Positions 55,171 through 64,000 of a stretch of 64,000 bases of DNA are shown here, in pieces; the stretch's first letter is position 1; the number at the start of each line of letters is the position of its first letter. The translations under genes were made by a program, and so were the position numbers. A model generated the notes under the pieces. The model was not told where the DNA came from, ran no database searches, and saw nothing but the letters and a program-made list of their open reading frames with translations. This stretch comes from Echinometra lucunter. Taxonomy: Eukaryota > Echinodermata > Echinoidea > Camarodonta > Echinometridae. The stretch is taken from NCBI GenBank assembly GCA_029962745.1, contig CM057171.1:19307034-19371033 (forward strand). The letters run 5' to 3'.

Positions 55171-56358
55171 TCATGTGTGACGTGAATTTCGCGGTCAACT
55201 TTGCAACCCAGTCCTGATAGCACGTTTCCGTTTTACACCGTTGCCTAGGCATTTTCGTTAAAAAATCCTGCAAGTGCTCTGGTGAAAGAGTTTAAGTCCT
55301 CAGCGCAGCCAAGATATCCACTGCATGCACATAACACATTGAAATATTGTGCGCGAACGAGCTGAGCCCATAGGGTTAAAAACGACTAAATACATAAGGA
55401 GAGAGAAGAAGATAGATGGAAGGAAGAACAAATAAAAACATATGGACATGGGAGAGGATAGATGAGAGGAAGAACAAAGAAATACATGAAGAAAGAACAG
55501 ATGATCAGACCCGGGATCAGAATTCATTGTATTTCTTCGTGGTTTGTTTCTTTTATCTATACCTTTCCCTTTTCTTTATGGACTTCTAGGCCTATGGATC
55601 CTCTTTCTTTTTACATTAATTTCTTTGGGCAATCCTCTCGTCTGTTTTTCGCCTTCAGTTCCTTGAAGGCCCCTTTTCCTTCTGTATAAGTTCTTTGGTT
55701 TTTCTTTCATCTTTTCTCTCTGTACACGTACACGATCGCCGCGTGTACCGCTGTACGTGGTATAAAGCGTAGAAGAGCTAAAAAACAGAGAGATTCATAT
55801 CTCTATGGCTGAAACGAAACCTAGACTTCGAAACCAACACGTTTGATGCAATTAATCGAAAAACTGCATAGGCTACGGTGTAAAACGGAAACGCGCGTCC
55901 TGATATTACCCATGACGCGAACTTTGCCTCCAGGGTCATAAATTTCGCATCCCGGGTCATGAATTTTGCGTCACGGGACATGAATTTCGCATCCCGGATC
56001 TTGCTGAGTTGACTTACGTTCTCCTCTTCCCTCGCGTCGCGTTGCAAAGAGGCTTTAGATTTGGGGAGGACGCAGTTAATCAAACAAGGCGCGCGCTCAA
56101 ATATGAACCATTGTTACGTCATAAAAAGGCTCAACAAAGGTCTCGCGTCGCGTATTGGGGAGGACGGTAAACTGGCCCCAGAACCGTCGTGTAAAAAAGA
56201 CGACGCAGGATGGATTGGAAAAGAGCTGTCTCGCGCATGCGCACAACAACATTTTTGGCAAGATACCGCGTCGTCTGAGCTGCGTCGCGTATCTAAAGCT
56301 CCCTGTTTTCGCGACTGGGACGTAAAAGTTGGCCGCGAAATTCACTTCGCACATGACC
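55171..56358. mobile_element. Foldback structure with GTGAATTTCGCGG arms and 21-bp repeats
   Basis: Left words TCATGTGTGACGTGAATTTCGCGG (about 55171-55194) face their reverse complement at about 56333-56358. Inside, a 21-bp unit (GGGTCATGAATTTCGCATCCC type) is repeated four times at about 55924-56000. A MULE-like MITE is inserted in the left part. No protein is assigned. Confidence 0.55.
55220..55896. mobile_element. MULE-like MITE, copy 2, with 9-bp target site duplication
   Basis: It has the same family as 20936-21550: ends GCACGTTTCCG and CGGAAACGCGC, shared subterminal TTTTACACCG and GGTGTAAAAC, and matching interior (AGTCCTCAGCGCA, AGATATCCA, ACATGGGAGAGGATAGATGAG). It is flanked by the 9-bp direct duplication GTCCTGATA (55211-55219 and 55897-55905). 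Non-coding. Confidence 0.88.
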
Positions 56359-56690
56359 TGTTGTCGGGCGTACTTCAGGTCCAACATAAAAACAGGCCCA
56401 CAGATCATAAATCAACGACGATAACACCTTCCTGTTCAACGCACAGTGTCAAATAGTCCGTTGGGAAAAATCTCAAAGCTCCCTAGTGAAAACACCACCC
56501 AGGTAAAAATACTTAATTTCAAACGACCTCCTATAAACTTAAAGTTAATCTGTATCGGAACCTTAAGAATATTTTTAATTCAGGCTTTGTTGACATACTC
56601 ATAGTTTCAAAACCTTAAGCAAGCTTATGGTTAACTACAAAATTACAAGCGATGGGCAGGCCCCTGGGAACGATTTTTATCACAGGGGGT
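56359..56690. other. No gene seen
   Basis: No recognised feature. Confidence 0.4.
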
Positions 56691-57615
56691 GCTGAGCCCC
56701 TGAACCACATGTCAGGTTGCCGCACCTTAAGCAAGCAGTGTTTCAGTATTCGGGGAACATGAAGGGGGGGGGGATGTAAGGCATAAATTTGCGGACAGTT
56801 ATGCTGCACTCTAAGTCAAATCTTAGTTACCCCCTCCCTCTCACACAAAACACAAGAAGTTATTTTCAAACAATATTGCAAATGTTGATGTTTATTATCT
56901 TGATGAAACATTTGGGGGTTGCGAAGCGTTTTTTATTTATTATTATTATTTTTTGGGGGGAGGGGAATGATGCTTCTTTCTAGAGTATATGAACCACCTT
57001 GTTTTTAAATTTTGTGAGCGAGCGAAGCGAGCAAACCGAAAATATGGACTTCTTGAAACTTCTTGTTAAGGCACCTTATCAAAAGTCAGAACCAATTTGG
57101 AACGCAGCCTTTAGCGTCTCTCCCGCTCAGCGTCTTTTCCCCTCCGATCCTCCCGTTCCTCTGTATAGACAAAACAACAGGGGACCGGGAAAGCCGAATG
57201 GATGTGAAAACCGGGCACAGCAAAGATGATTAAAAAAAATGAACGCAACTTTTGATAAGCTACCTAGGAAAGATCGATGTGTTATTTTGTGGATGGGCCT
57301 ATAAAATATCAGAAGTGGAATGAGTGAGCCAAAATAGCCATGCTTGTTATGAAAAAGTGTTATTTGCTCATAAAAAGGGCCACTGTAGGCCTTTTAGATA
57401 CCTGAATGACATGATCACCTTGCTGCCGAAAATGACTTTATTTTGGCACCTCGCTGGTGCGCTTTGCTGTCTCGCAAAACAACTCTGTTTATGAATATTA
57501 CCAGCGAGCGAGGAAACACACATTCTTTTGACGATAGAGTATTATTTCGTCATCGAAATACACTTAACATGTTAAGAAAATGTACATTCAGTCACCTCAT
57601 TTGCCGGATTATTTT

Positions 57616-57672
57616 GGTTTATTATTATTATTATTATTGTTATTATTATTATTATCATTATTATTATTATTT
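57616..57672. repeat. ATT microsatellite, left flank of the RLE retrotransposon
   Basis: About 55 bp of TTA/ATT units with single G and C interruptions. Confidence 0.93.
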
Positions 57673-58672
57673 CCTTTATCCACAACTTGATGTTCTGTTG
57701 GTATATTAAACAGCAACCGGACTTCTTCCAGAAATCTAGGGTTATCTGTTCTCTATTCTATCAAACAAGTCCTCTTTTCATTGTTCATTTCTCTTTCTAG
57801 TTCAAGACCTTTCGTAAGATGTGAGCTGTCCCAAGCAAGCTTGCCTCATCTGTATCGTTTCAAAGGACACCTCGACTCCTAGATCAGCCAGGAAGCTTCT
57901 GTGTCTGGTTGTTACAGTTCCTAAGGCTCCGATGACTATTGGTACTACCTTCGCCTTCACCTTCCATATCCTTTTCAGCTCCCATGCCAGGTCGTTATAC
58001 TTCTGTATCTTTTCCTCCTCTTCACGCCAAGCTCTGCAGTCTCCTGGAATCGCAATATCTATGATGAGACATTCCTTCTCCTTCTTTTTTAAGAGAACGA
58101 CGTCTGGTCGTCTAGCTTGAATAACCTTGTCTGTCTGGATATTAAAATCCCATAAGAGTTTAACATCATCGTTCTCTGCGACAGGCTCTGCCCGATGTTC
58201 GTACCATTTTTCGGCATGGGGTAAACCGTACTTCTTTGCCAGACCCCAGTGAACTGCAGCTGCTACTCTATCATGCCTTCCTTTGTACTCAGTCTGTGCC
58301 ATTTTGCTGCATTCACTCACCAGATGAGTAACCGTTTCGTCTTTGTCATGACACATTCGGCATGAGGGAGATGTGTGCTCCTTCTCAATTCTGGCTTTCC
58401 GGTAATTTGTTCTAAGTGCCTGGTCCTGTGCAGCAACTAACATACTTTCCGTCTCCTTTTTTAAACTTCCTCGTTTCAGCCACTGCCAACTCTCTGGACC
58501 AGCAAACTCTTCTGTCTGTCTTAAATGCTGTCCGTGCATCACCTTCTCTTTCCATTCTTCCAATCTCATTTTCTTCTGATCAGTCTTGAGCTGTTTCGCT
58601 GTCATATCTTTTCCTTTCCTCACCGACTCTTTGACTGCCGTCATGATAGCATCCATCTAGCCTTCAATATAG
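57673..58672 (-). mobile_element. RLE-type (R2/R4 lineage) non-LTR retrotransposon, 3' kilobase
   Basis: The element has a minus-strand C-terminal ORF fragment (57802-58656) and a 3' untranslated part to about 57673. It is flanked on both sides by ATT microsatellite. The RT domain is absent, so the copy is 5'-truncated. In the R4 clade the silkworm element Dong is known to insert into TAA repeats; the setting here fits such targeting. A second, shorter copy at 29626-29805 also lies in trinucleotide repeat. Confidence 0.78.
57802..58656 (-). CDS. C-terminal zinc finger and restriction-like endonuclease domain of a non-LTR retrotransposon
   Basis: This 284-residue open fragment is intact to its stop. 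A CCHC finger is visible (C99, C102, H111, C116 in CRMCHDKDETVTHLVSEC), followed by the RHDR motif typical of R2/R4-type proteins. The endonuclease core follows: RRPDVVL (P184, D185), then an acidic strand LIIDIAIPGD (D200) and KIQKYNDL, matching a PD-x(14)-D-type restriction-like fold. In active elements this domain cleaves the target to prime reverse transcription. The first ATG directly follows an in-frame TAG at the truncation point, so it is not a natural start. The lack of stops over 284 codons means the insertion is young. Confidence 0.78.
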   Translation of the reverse strand: MDAIMTAVKESVRKGKDMTAKQLKTDQKKMRLEEWKEKVMHGQHLRQTEEFAGPESWQWLKRGSLKKETESMLVAAQDQALRTNYRKARIEKEHTSPSCRMCHDKDETVTHLVSECSKMAQTEYKGRHDRVAAAVHWGLAKKYGLPHAEKWYEHRAEPVAENDDVKLLWDFNIQTDKVIQARRPDVVLLKKKEKECLIIDIAIPGDCRAWREEEEKIQKYNDLAWELKRIWKVKAKVVPIVIGALGTVTTRHRSFLADLGVEVSFETIQMRQACLGQLTSYERS

Positions 58673-58693
58673 CAGTTATTATTATTATTATTA

Positions 58694-58745
<52 letters not shown>
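58673..58745. repeat. ATT microsatellite, right flank of the RLE retrotransposon
   Basis: About 70 bp of nearly pure ATT units. Confidence 0.95.
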
Positions 58746-59429
58746 GTATCCCTCTCTTTTTTTTTTTTTGCTTTCCGAAACCATCCTGAATCTAAATATC
58801 ACAATATGATATATTATACGAGCCAGAGCAGCGAGCAAGGAAAAACATACACTATTTGTAGGTAGAAGTGATAATTCGTCATTGAAATACACTATCGGCC
58901 TATAAAACAATCAAATTTGGCCACCTCGCTTGCCGAATTTGTTTGCTTTCCCAACCATCCTGTATCTAAATATCATACGAGCGAGTGCAGCGATTGAGCG
59001 AGAATTACGTAGAAGGGACCATTCGTCATCAAATACACTATGGGCCCATAAGATATCTAAAATCGGTCACCTCGCTTGCCGAATTTGTTTAATTTCCCAA
59101 CCATCAGTATCATACGAGCGAGCGCAGCGAGCAGGAAAAAAACACTCTTTTTCATGGTCGTCATCAAAATACGATATAATCCTCTATAAGATAAATACAT
59201 ATTGTATCACCTGTCTGCAAAATATGAAGCTATTTGGGCACCTAGCTTGCATGCAGTCCTAAACCATTTTGTTTCTACAAGTCAGCAAAGCTCTGTTTAC
59301 TCTAAAAAGTAGATTTGTCACTGAAAAACAGACGACTTTTATAATGTACATCTTCCTGCAGAATTCCATGATATTCGGGCATCTCGCAGCTGAAATAATT
59401 TACTACAACCCTCTAAAACCTTCAGTCTG

Positions 59430-59725
59430 CCATGTATCACTGCAAAAAGTTGGGCATTTCTTTTTGTATAACTGTTGGGCAAACTGTTTTATTAATTTGT
59501 TGGTCAGGTTTAGCTCAATAATTGGGCAAACTATCGATTTTGACCAACTATTGGTCGAAATTTTGACCATCTGTTGGTGTTTTGTTCAACAGTTGGTCAC
59601 GATTTCGACCAACAATTGGTCACAATTTTTGCCCAACCCTTGTTGGTCAAAATTTTTGACCAACTGTTTCGTATGTTCAATAGAGTACCAACGTTTGTCA
59701 AAAAGTGGTCCTTTTTCGACCAACA
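59430..59725. repeat. Cluster of TTGGTC/GACCAA and TTGGGC/GCCCAA inverted words
   Basis: More than ten TTGGTC, GACCAA, TTGGGCAAA or GCCCAAC words occur in 300 bp, for example TTGGTCAAAATTTTTGACCAA at about 59644. The same words occur in the dispersed repeat at 42490-42640 and 61030-61210, so this is probably a longer relative of that part. Confidence 0.65.
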
Positions 59726-60317
59726 TTTTCATCTATGATTCGTTGTTTGTTTAGTCTAATGGTCATTGTATTTGCTTAAGAATGTCTTACCTTGTCAACT
59801 GATTCGTAAATCTGTTACCAGTGAAAAACAAATTTCCGTATATGGACAATAAATACTTAATTTCAATTGCAAGAGTGCTTGCTGCGAAAACATTTTTTTT
59901 TCCAGATTTATGAGCGAGAAAAGATTTATTGAACAGCTAAGAGCACAAAGCCCCGCAAAATGGGTCCGGAGTATAATCATAAATGTTTCATATTTTAATC
60001 TGCTGCTGCATAAAGAAAATCATACAATATGAAGAAGGTGAAGATGGGATGAATATAACTTATTGTGGTGGGTGCTGTGTTACCCCTCATAAAAATCAGG
60101 GGGTGCTGCAGCACCCCATCCAAATTAAGCCCTCTGGAGGGTGCTCCGCACCCCCTCAAAAAATTCCCGGGGGTGCTGCATCACCCCAGCACCCCCGGCT
60201 CCCAGGGGCCTGGCGGTGGGTTGTCCTTGAGAGGTTATGTATATTGCTATTCTGTATTCACAGGGACTCTGTAAAGCACAATTCAAGTAAAATCCTTGGA
60301 GTAGAGCCTTATTTTGC
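59726..60317. other. No gene seen; GC-rich GGGTGCTGCAGCACCC hairpins
   Basis: Bases 60064-60205 hold several GGGGGTGCTG/CAGCACCCC words that fold on each other. Nothing else is recognised. Confidence 0.45.
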
Positions 60318-61508
60318 CGGTGTGATAGTCGATGTGTTCCGGGTTCCGCAGGAACGAAATGGCTAGTCGATTCGTTCCCCGGAACCAAACGACTAGTTGA
60401 TTCGTTCCTGCGGAACCAGACGTCTGATACAACTTTTGGCTGATACGTTACGAAAGCCGCCGTTTGGTTCCGACATTAGCCAAGAGTTTCGGGGTACATT
60501 TCAGAGGCCACCGAACGTTATTAGAGGGAGAGGGGAGCTGACACCCAAACAGGCGAAATCCAGATCCTGCAGATAGGGCCCTAGCGGGGGTTCAGGGGCG
60601 GCATCCCCCCCCCCCCCATCCCCGAACCCTTGGGTTTTTTTTCTGATTTTGAAAGTCTATTTCTATATTTACAATTTTTATAATTTTTTAAAAACTAATA
60701 AGTTTTTTTTTTTTTTTTTTTGGCCGTAAAGTGTGGGGGAGCCCCGCCAGCCCCCCTCTTCCGCTTCCGCTGCCCCTGAATTTTGATTATTAATATTATC
60801 AAGAGTATTATTACACATTGTCATTGTCAGACGGTCTCTCAAGTCTTTGTAAATGCAGTTTATATTGAATAGGTTTAAATAACAGTCATTAAGAGTTCTG
60901 ATAAATTTATATGTTCCGGATATTCTGATAGTGTCTGCAAAGGAGTTAACAAAATGTTTATATTTCTATTTTGAGAAGTCTTATTCTCAATAAGTTATCC
61001 TAAAGCATATGCACTGTGAAAAAATGGGCAAATGCTTTGCCCAGCGTTGGGCTTATAGTCAACCCAACGAATTGTTAGGCAATGTTTTACCCAAGGTTAT
61101 GTATTTCCCAACATATTGGCTTTTGCCTTTGAGTAGCTTAAAATGCTTTCTATATTGCTCGGTTGTTGGTCAAATCTTTTTACCCAACTTTTTTTTTTTT
61201 TTTACCAACATCAACTTACCCATTTTTTGGGTCACATTGTGGTTGCAAAATAATATCCAGCATCAAAGAAAATAATAGTATACCCTCTAATAAAATTCTC
61301 CCTGAAAAACAGTGGCGTAATTATTCAGAATAATTTGAGGGGGAGGGGGCAAATACATACATTTCTGAAAAGTTGCCAGCTAGCGAAGAGAGCAATCCAA
61401 AAAATCGACTTGTTTAATGAAATTGTTATTTCGTCATGCAAAGATCAGGACATAATATCCGGGAGGTAATTTAATTGTTCCGCTTTCCCTTTTTTTTTTC
61501 ATTCATTT

Positions 61509-61539
<31 letters not shown>

Positions 61540-62467
61540 GGGGGGGGGCTATTGCCCCCAAGCCCCATAACAGTATGCCGGTGCTGAAAAAAATAATAGC
61601 ACCTAATATACTTTTTTTCTTGTGTATAATAATTAATGTCTATGCTATATTAATGTTGAATTCTCGATGAACAGATGTGGTGATTTCTAATGAATTACAT
61701 GTAACTTTTAAGAGGAGCAAACAATTATATTTGACAGCACACTTTTACAGTGGCATACTCCAAGTGACACTTGAATGTTTTCTTTTTTTTTTCAAATTAG
61801 GACGAAATATCATTTGAAAAAATCTTTGAAAATACAACAACAACAACCTTAACAACATAAGGCTCATGCTGTTTGTCATGATCCCTTCCTATCAGAGCCC
61901 AAATGATAATCGTGTGCTTGTTGTTGTTGTTATAGTTTATATTTTGTTTTGATTTGTTCAGTTTTTAGAAATTGCATTGAAAAGTTTGTGCCTACTAGCG
62001 GAAGGGCGGAAAACACAAGTTCAAATCATTAATGCAAACTAAGCAACATTAATCCCGGGCATTAATCTGCAAAATATACTTAGCGTACTCAGATGAACCT
62101 CAAAAGAAAATAACGGAATTACCTAAAGGGATTAGTTACATCTTATCAACTTATCGGGAAAAAAGTAAGATTGCAGTAAAGTGGAAACTAATTTTCCATT
62201 TTATCTTGAAAATGTCACATAATACATGCACCTTTCAACTATTGCCACATAGATACATTATAAGAAATCATACCACTTAAACAAAAAAAAAAAAAAAACT
62301 CCGGAAATGTCCTTTGTGTGACACTTTTTACCGTAATTCACAATAATCAATTTTTGTCTTTTTTTAATAAATGACGATCTTTCGGCCCTTCGATCTAAGT
62401 AACGCACTGATCTGTACATAAAGATATTTTTAAAAAGTATTTAAAAACTCAAAATCCTTGTATTGTG
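60318..62467 (+). repeat. 2.15-kb dispersed direct repeat, copy 2
   Basis: This is the second copy of 41597-43755 in the same orientation. It differs by scattered substitutions, homopolymer length changes (notably T-runs near 60705 and 61510) and small insertions (TTGGCTTTTGCCTTTGAG near 61114). The ends fall at comparable words in both copies, which argues for one mobile unit or a duplicated block. Confidence 0.82.
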
Positions 62468-62725
62468 TCCTAATAATTTCATCATCTCATCTCATTTCAG
62501 TCCACATCATCATCATCATCCTTTTCCCACACTCTGCCTGTATGTTCCCCCACTCTCTGTTTGTTTTCAGTCTGATATACTAATCTCCTCCCCTGCTGCG
62601 TCACTCAGATGGCAGCGAGCACCAGACATGTTATGTAACTGGTAGTCTGGAATGTAGATGTACCTGTATATGTGAGTTGTTGTGATGAAATAAACTTACT
62701 AGCAGTTTGATTCTACATCGATGCA
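62468..62725 (+). other. Possible transcript 3' end or solo-LTR-like segment
   Basis: It is less repetitive than its surroundings, with an ATC microsatellite at 62500-62520 and GATGAAATAAACTTACTAGC near 62685 containing a poly(A) signal. TGTTATG and TTCTACA words could be LTR borders. The evidence does not decide between these. Confidence 0.25.
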
Positions 62726-62730
62726 GTCAT

Positions 62731-63004
62731 GGGCAGTGGCGTAGTTAGGATTTCATGGGGGGGGGGGCGGTAGTAAGCACGCGAAGCGTGCGAATCACCT
62801 AGGGGGAGGGTGCAGGGAGGGGGGACTTGAGGAAGCTCCGACGTTGCTTTGTCGTTGTTCATTGTCTGCTCCCGCTTTTCTTACATTCTCTTACCTTTTT
62901 CTCATCTCACTCACGCTTTTTCTTTCTTCTTTTTTTCCCCCTTTCTTTCTGGCGTTTTGGCGGGGGGAGGGGGACCGCTCCCATCGCCCCCTGGCTACGC
63001 GCCT
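62731..63004. mobile_element. MITE with GTGGCGTAGTTAGG/CCTGGCTACGCGCC termini
   Basis: The ends GGCAGTGGCGTAGTTAGG and CCTGGCTACGCGCCTG are imperfect inverted repeats, each followed inward by G or C runs and C/T-rich tracts. GTCATG flanks both ends (about 62725-62730 and 63005-63010) as a candidate 6-bp target duplication. GCACGCGAAGCGTGC forms an internal hairpin. Non-coding. Confidence 0.7.
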
Positions 63005-63010
63005 GGTCAT

Positions 63011-64000
63011 GAGTCTAGTTGTCTGTCACAACAGAACACAAAACTTGATTGATCTCTGAAGTCACCCCTATAAGAGTTTTATTCTTATTCACTCTAAATG
63101 CACTCCTCAAATTCACCCGTAACAGAGTGAATGCGTTCACTCTTTTTTGACGAGGGAAAGAATCGTTAGAACTGCACTTTGACACTTATAGCATTTAGGG
63201 AGTCATTGGGCCCCTTAACAGAAAAAGCCACCAGTGTTTGAAAAAATCATGGATACTACTAGTATCCATGAAAAAAAATGTAGGCTGTTATTTTAACAAA
63301 TACACAAATATTAGGATGTGAAAAAGATTAAAAACTCGTTTAAGTGTAAATGGACCCCTGAACAGAAAGGAACCCTTTCCCCTTCCTTTTTTAGTACAAA
63401 AAAACAAAACAAAACAAAGAGGAAGGCGAAAAAAATCAGGGTTTGATATTTCAAAAGCAAAGAATATATATTATACATTTAACCATAAAAACTCCTTCCA
63501 GGTCAGCCCGAAAAGCATGGAGGCTTCGTTTATAATCAACCCTTCAGCTGACTTAAAAGTAGGGAAATTCAAGTTGGTGAATTTAGAATGAACAAGTGAT
63601 CAAAAAGGGGGAAAATGGTGAGAGAATTTGGAACCGAATCGGATGACCAGCCTCCGATACATGAATGCATTATTTAATATATAGACACATAAAACAAACT
63701 GAAATAAGAGTATGAAGAAGGATTCTAGAATTACCAATATAACAGCTGACGCGGAAGCTAATTTGATACATCGTGTTCATTTAATGAATGAGAGTAAAAT
63801 TTATAGATGTGCGTTAAAACATTTCAAATTTTGACCCCGCCTCGTCCCCCCCCCCCTCAAAAATGGGAACGAATGAATAAGAGAATAACTTTATAGACAG
63901 AATAGAGTTATCGGAATACAAATCCCATTCCTCGCCGAGCGCCCCCCCCCCCTCCCCACAAGCATACGCCTTGGCATCCATAACTTCACACAACTGACCT
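63011..64000. other. No gene seen
   Basis: A short hairpin-like segment with TTCACTCT / AGAGTGAA words lies at 63085-63150. C-runs lie at 63848 and 63942. Nothing else is recognised. Confidence 0.45.

Larger units (their letters stand above)
56690..59290. mobile_element. GAGCGAGC-family element, copy 3, interrupted by a retrotransposon
   Basis: The left part (G-run near 56766, TTTGCGGACAGTTATGC, GTGAGCGAGCGAAGCGAGC near 57015, CAGCGAGCGAGG near 57503) and right part (TTTGCTTTCCGAAACCATCC near 58769, GAGCGAGTGCAGCG near 58978, GAGCGAGCGCAGCGAGC near 59117) belong to the tandem family seen at 34497-36172. An ATT repeat containing an RLE-type retrotransposon lies between them. Confidence 0.7.

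Noticed and set aside
56061..56456. 131-codon open frame
   Set aside because: It spans the right arm of a foldback structure and shows no domain; the opposite strand is equally open.
59269..59754. 161-codon open frame
   Set aside because: It is composed of the TTGGTC/GACCAA repeat words, which avoid stops in this frame by composition.

Overview
The window is animal nuclear DNA. The most likely source is a marine deuterostome, probably an echinoderm of sea-urchin type. The reasons are many short-TIR and hairpin DNA transposons, long TAG, ATT and G/C-run microsatellites, several non-LTR retrotransposon classes side by side, and large intronless leucine-rich-repeat (LRR) receptor genes in tandem. 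This assignment is inference; no ribosomal or mitochondrial sequence is present to settle it.

Layout. 1-3130: two broken non-LTR retrotransposon fragments, an L1/Tx1-type RT fused directly to a CR1/jockey-type RT. 3383-16490: one 6.55-kb unit present twice in tandem. Each copy carries one intact 1178-codon gene for an LRR-Ig membrane receptor (5488-9024 and 12044-15580), a shared upstream block, and a tRNA-derived SINE downstream. 16491-24840: repeat-derived DNA with a 143-bp tandem array, a 1-kb foldback element and nested TIR elements, including a MULE-like MITE with a 9-bp target duplication. 24841-30190: retrotransposon fragments embedded in very long TAG and ATT microsatellites. 30593-30992: two identical 188-bp MITEs in opposite orientation separated by a shared 8-bp target site. 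32600-36172: MITEs, a cluster of CTAGTC palindromes, and an element with eight 170-bp internal repeats. 37891-39522: four hairpin elements of one design.

41597-43755 and 60318-62467 are the two copies of a 2.15-kb dispersed direct repeat. Between them lie two promoter-like segments facing each other (43916-44060 plus, 47600-47740 minus) around an otherwise repeat-poor stretch with a possible minus-strand exon. Next come a pair of long-TIR elements (50743-52190, 53640-54505) flanking a Penelope-like fragment that carries a GIY-YIG domain and a hammerhead-like motif (52192-53554), a second MULE-like MITE copy (55220-55896), and the C-terminal end of a restriction-like-endonuclease (R2/R4-type) retrotransposon sitting in an ATT repeat (57673-58672).

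Only the two LRR-Ig genes are confidently functional host genes. They are 97.3% identical in protein (32 differences counted by eye in 1178), so the duplication is recent. Ectodomain, Ig domain, membrane span and a 20-residue tail without a TIR domain point to adhesion, recognition or co-receptor function rather than direct Toll signalling. Most of the remaining sequence is mobile-element debris.
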